The notes under the pieces: generated by a model
The model's input: the letters and a program-made list of their open reading frames with translations, nothing else
Database searches by the model: none
Told to the model about the DNA's origin: nothing
Part shown: positions 62,001-64,000 of the stretch, one piece after another
Position numbering within the stretch: position 1 is the stretch's first letter
Layout of the letters: every line of letters begins with the position of its first letter
Position numbers and translations under genes: made by a program
NCBI GenBank assembly: GCA_037126765.1
Contig: JBBCBC010000030.1
Location: 3,754,478 to 3,818,477 of the forward strand
Direction of reading: 5' to 3'
Origin: Stenogyne calaminthoides
Taxonomy: Eukaryota; Streptophyta; Magnoliopsida; Lamiales; Lamiaceae
Length of the DNA: 64,000 nucleotides

Positions 62001-63475
62001 GAGATGAATACAAGTGAGAAAACAATGGCTTGATCAGTTAAAATCTATCAAATGAGAAATATAACAACACCGCAGGCACCTGTTGCACCAAGATTAGCAA
62101 AGAGGTCAAACACCAGGCTCTCAACTTCACTGCACCTTTCTTCAGTAACTACACATACAATGGGCAACTCAAAGATTAAACATAGTTTATGCTTCGATAT
62201 CACCAAGAACATGGTTTTAACAACATTTGCAAAAGTTTAGGAACCTTCTAAAAACATGTTCAGATACATCTCAATAGAAATAAGTAAACATCTTAATCAT
62301 TATATAAGAAACTGCACATATCAAATAGGTACTTAATTCATTACTTTGAAAATGAACTAGTGAAATTTCAAGAAATAAACTTATCAAAAGAAATAGTGCT
62401 ATGACATTGACTCGTCAATATTTTCTGCAACTGTACCTGTAGAGCGGTCTACTTTATTTAGAAGAAGCAGAGGACGTAGACCATATTTTAAGGCCTTTGC
62501 AAGAACAAATTTTGTCTGTGCTAGTGGACCTTCACCAGCATCAACAACTAAAATTGCTCCCTCAACCATGCCAACAACTCGTTCAACCTATGAAAAGAAA
62601 AGAAAAAATTGAAATCTTCAATAAGGTAAAGACTTAAGAAGCATGAAATAATCAGATGTTCAATGGTAAGGACCCATCCTGGAGAAAAAAAATTCAAGCT
62701 GGAAAAGGTAAAGCTTCATTGTTACAAACCCGATGATAACCATAAATAATTAACAAGCAACAACTAATTTTTTACGAAGCAAAAATTTAGAGAACTTTTT
62801 ATTTGTAATAACAGGATAGATTCAACAAGCTAGCAAGTGAATCAGGTCTAGAAAAGGAAAGTAGACAATAAATGACAGGATAGATCGAGTATTAATGTTT
62901 AACAATTTGTGTGAATTGTCATGGCTTTGATGATGAATGCCTTCCGGATACATTTAATATTCTACACTCACGAGAGGCGATCTCATTATCAGTAGCTTAC
63001 AACTTAGAAGTGCCCACAAAATAATAATAATAATAATAAATAATCAATATCAGCATGCATAAGCTGTGTAACAGTTTCCAAGCAATAACATTTTTAACTG
63101 TGCTGTCCATATATGATCTGTTACATCAATATTACACAAGCGACGACAATTTCAACCAGAACCATAATCAATATACGGGCTTACTAGACAAAGTTTTAGA
63201 ATAAAGGATTGAAGAAATGCCAGACAGTCTATAGCCACTAGCTAGTTTCATTAATATTTCGAACCCCAAGGTCCCCAACTCCTCTTAAGAAGAATAAATT
63301 GCATAAATTTTTACTGTATAAACTCTCCATCATCAGCAGTCATCACTCATCACAAAGTAAGATCATTACATAAATAGTAGTAGTTCTTTAGATGACTTAC
63401 TTCACCACCAAAATCTGCATGTCCTGGCGTGTCAACCATGTTTAGCTCATTTCCTTTCCACGGAATAGATGTAAC
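56015..63475 (-). CDS. TypA/BipA-like translational GTPase (18 C-terminal exons; N-terminus off the right edge)
   Basis: Ribosome-associated GTPase of the EF-G/LepA superfamily; plant members act in organelles and stress tolerance. Minus-strand exons: 63401-63475, 62437-62587, 62080-62148, 61813-61985, 60721-60858, 59172-59297, 58896-58994, 58627-58747, 58399-58462, 58125-58179, 57914-58038, 57729-57802, 57506-57555, 56908-56994, 56744-56794, 56551-56634, 56272-56322 and 56015-56098 (stop). They total 1677 nt, 558 residues, in phase throughout. Landmarks: MVDTPGHADFGGE (G3) in the first visible exon, LLLLNKVDRS (G4), YASAKEGWAS (G5), then LTALPTVELDPPTISMTFG, RGELQLGILIENMRRE (EF-G III/V type), the BipA-type C-terminus, and a basic tail SMSKRPKE. 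It resembles the Arabidopsis AT2G31060 type more than the SVR3 type (from memory). About 110 residues with the P-loop lie beyond base 64000. Intron 57803-57913 has a GC donor. Confidence 0.93.
57560..57625. repeat. Dispersed GTGCAC-rich repeat in a TypA intron
   Basis: Contains TTTTCACAGAACAGTATTAG followed by TTGTGCACCAATTGCAC and AACTGGTGCACCCAG. Same module order as 640-805 and 50720-50910. Located between the exons at 57506-57555 and 57729-57802. Confidence 0.55.
59701..60057. mobile_element. Tourist-like (PIF/Harbinger) MITE in a TypA intron
   Basis: 357 bp with termini GGGCATGTTTGTTT and AAACAAACATGCCC and a TAA duplication on both sides (59698-59700 and 60058-60060). A second inverted module (GGACTTTGGACTTTACAATC, then GACTTCAAAGTCCGGGAT) lies inside. 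Non-coding; lies in the intron between 59297 and 60721. Confidence 0.85.
60159..60512. repeat. 177-bp tandem duplication in a TypA intron
   Basis: Two head-to-tail units, 60159-60335 and 60336-60512. The only difference I see is TCTAAGGCAAG in the first and TCTAACGCAAG in the second. Near identity implies a very recent duplication, or an assembly artefact. It lies upstream of the splice donor-distal part of the intron and leaves exons intact. Confidence 0.92.
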
Positions 63476-64000
63476 CTGCAACTCATGAAAAGAATAGCAA
63501 ATGAGATGCTCTAAAGCATACAGCAACCAAAATTACATAATTATTATAGAATTTATCACCAAAAATATTTCTTAATTAAATACTGAATGTTTCCCTTCAA
63601 CAACAGCTTAGCATGCCCACTGCTAGAGTTGCATTTAGAAAACCTAAGATGCTGTGGATCAAAAATTATAACACCAACATAGTTGTTCGGTCACAGTTTG
63701 CCACCATAATACCATTGGCTCAGAAGTAGATACCTCGTGTAAGTTTCATCAATCTACTACCAACCAAGAGTAGCAGCCGTAAGTCCGGCCTTTTTTTCAT
63801 CATTGCCAATGGAAATCTCATATGTGTAGAAAGGAAATCTATAGGCCACATTCAAAAGATACCACCTCATCTTTCACATATCAAAATGAATGGTATAAAT
63901 GATCTATAGTGTGCCAGTTTTCAACCGTTTTAATAGTTCTCTGAGCTTCTTACGGATAATATCAGTTCAATTTCTTCATTTACTAAACCAGTACTCTCAG
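63476..64000. other. Intron of the TypA gene running off the right edge
   Basis: Upstream of the acceptor at 63476-63477. No exon with the P-loop (a GHVDHGKTTL-type motif) is visible on the minus strand up to base 64000, so the upstream exons lie outside the window. Confidence 0.7.

Overview
This is nuclear DNA of a flowering plant, very probably a eudicot. The evidence is AT-rich intergenic sequence, plant-type GT-AG introns, plant-specific gene families (AAP amino-acid permeases, a RABA1-type Rab GTPase, a plant TypA/BipA GTPase) and a dense load of plant transposons. The species cannot be named from the sequence. No bacterial, viral or CRISPR-like system is present.

Host genes. Two tandem amino-acid permease genes lie on the minus strand. 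AAP copy 1 spans about 107-2640, and its last exon lies off the left edge. AAP copy 2 spans 12256-16139, is complete with seven exons, and encodes 460 aa. An intronless RING-H2 protein is on the plus strand at 48232-48984. A two-exon RABA1-type Rab GTPase (217 aa) is on the minus strand at 50014-52091, convergent with the RING gene. The 18 C-terminal exons of a TypA/BipA-like translational GTPase are on the minus strand at 56015-63475; its N-terminal P-loop exon lies beyond the right edge. All exon joins were checked for splice signals and reading phase.

Mobile DNA fills most of the rest. 3.9-5.7 kb: a Mutator-like element with 9-bp target duplications and a GC-rich core. 5.8-10.6 kb: a Ty1/copia element with 215-bp LTRs and a decayed polyprotein. 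16.9-18.8 kb: a Pack-MULE carrying an S-domain receptor-kinase fragment, with a tRNA-derived SINE inserted in its terminal repeat. 19-21.8 kb: degraded hAT-, Stowaway- and MULE-like elements. 21.8-36.9 kb: a Ty1/copia array with three LTRs and two internal regions. 37.5-38.1 kb: a displaced copy of the AAP copy 2 promoter. 38.1-46.6 kb: Helitron-like sequence, a compact Helitron, and a CACTA element inside another Helitron end. 52.2-53.9 kb: a TRIM-like LTR element just upstream of the Rab start codon. 54.3-54.9 kb: a short Helitron. Introns of the host genes carry further MITEs and tandem duplications.

The genes do not form a pathway; they are ordinary single-copy or tandem loci. I found no convincing new biochemical system. 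The most interesting points are structural: gene-fragment capture, nested insertions that can be ordered in time, the three-LTR array, the TRIM placed where its LTR could act as a promoter, and base-level irregularities in the transposons that may be partly sequencing artefact.
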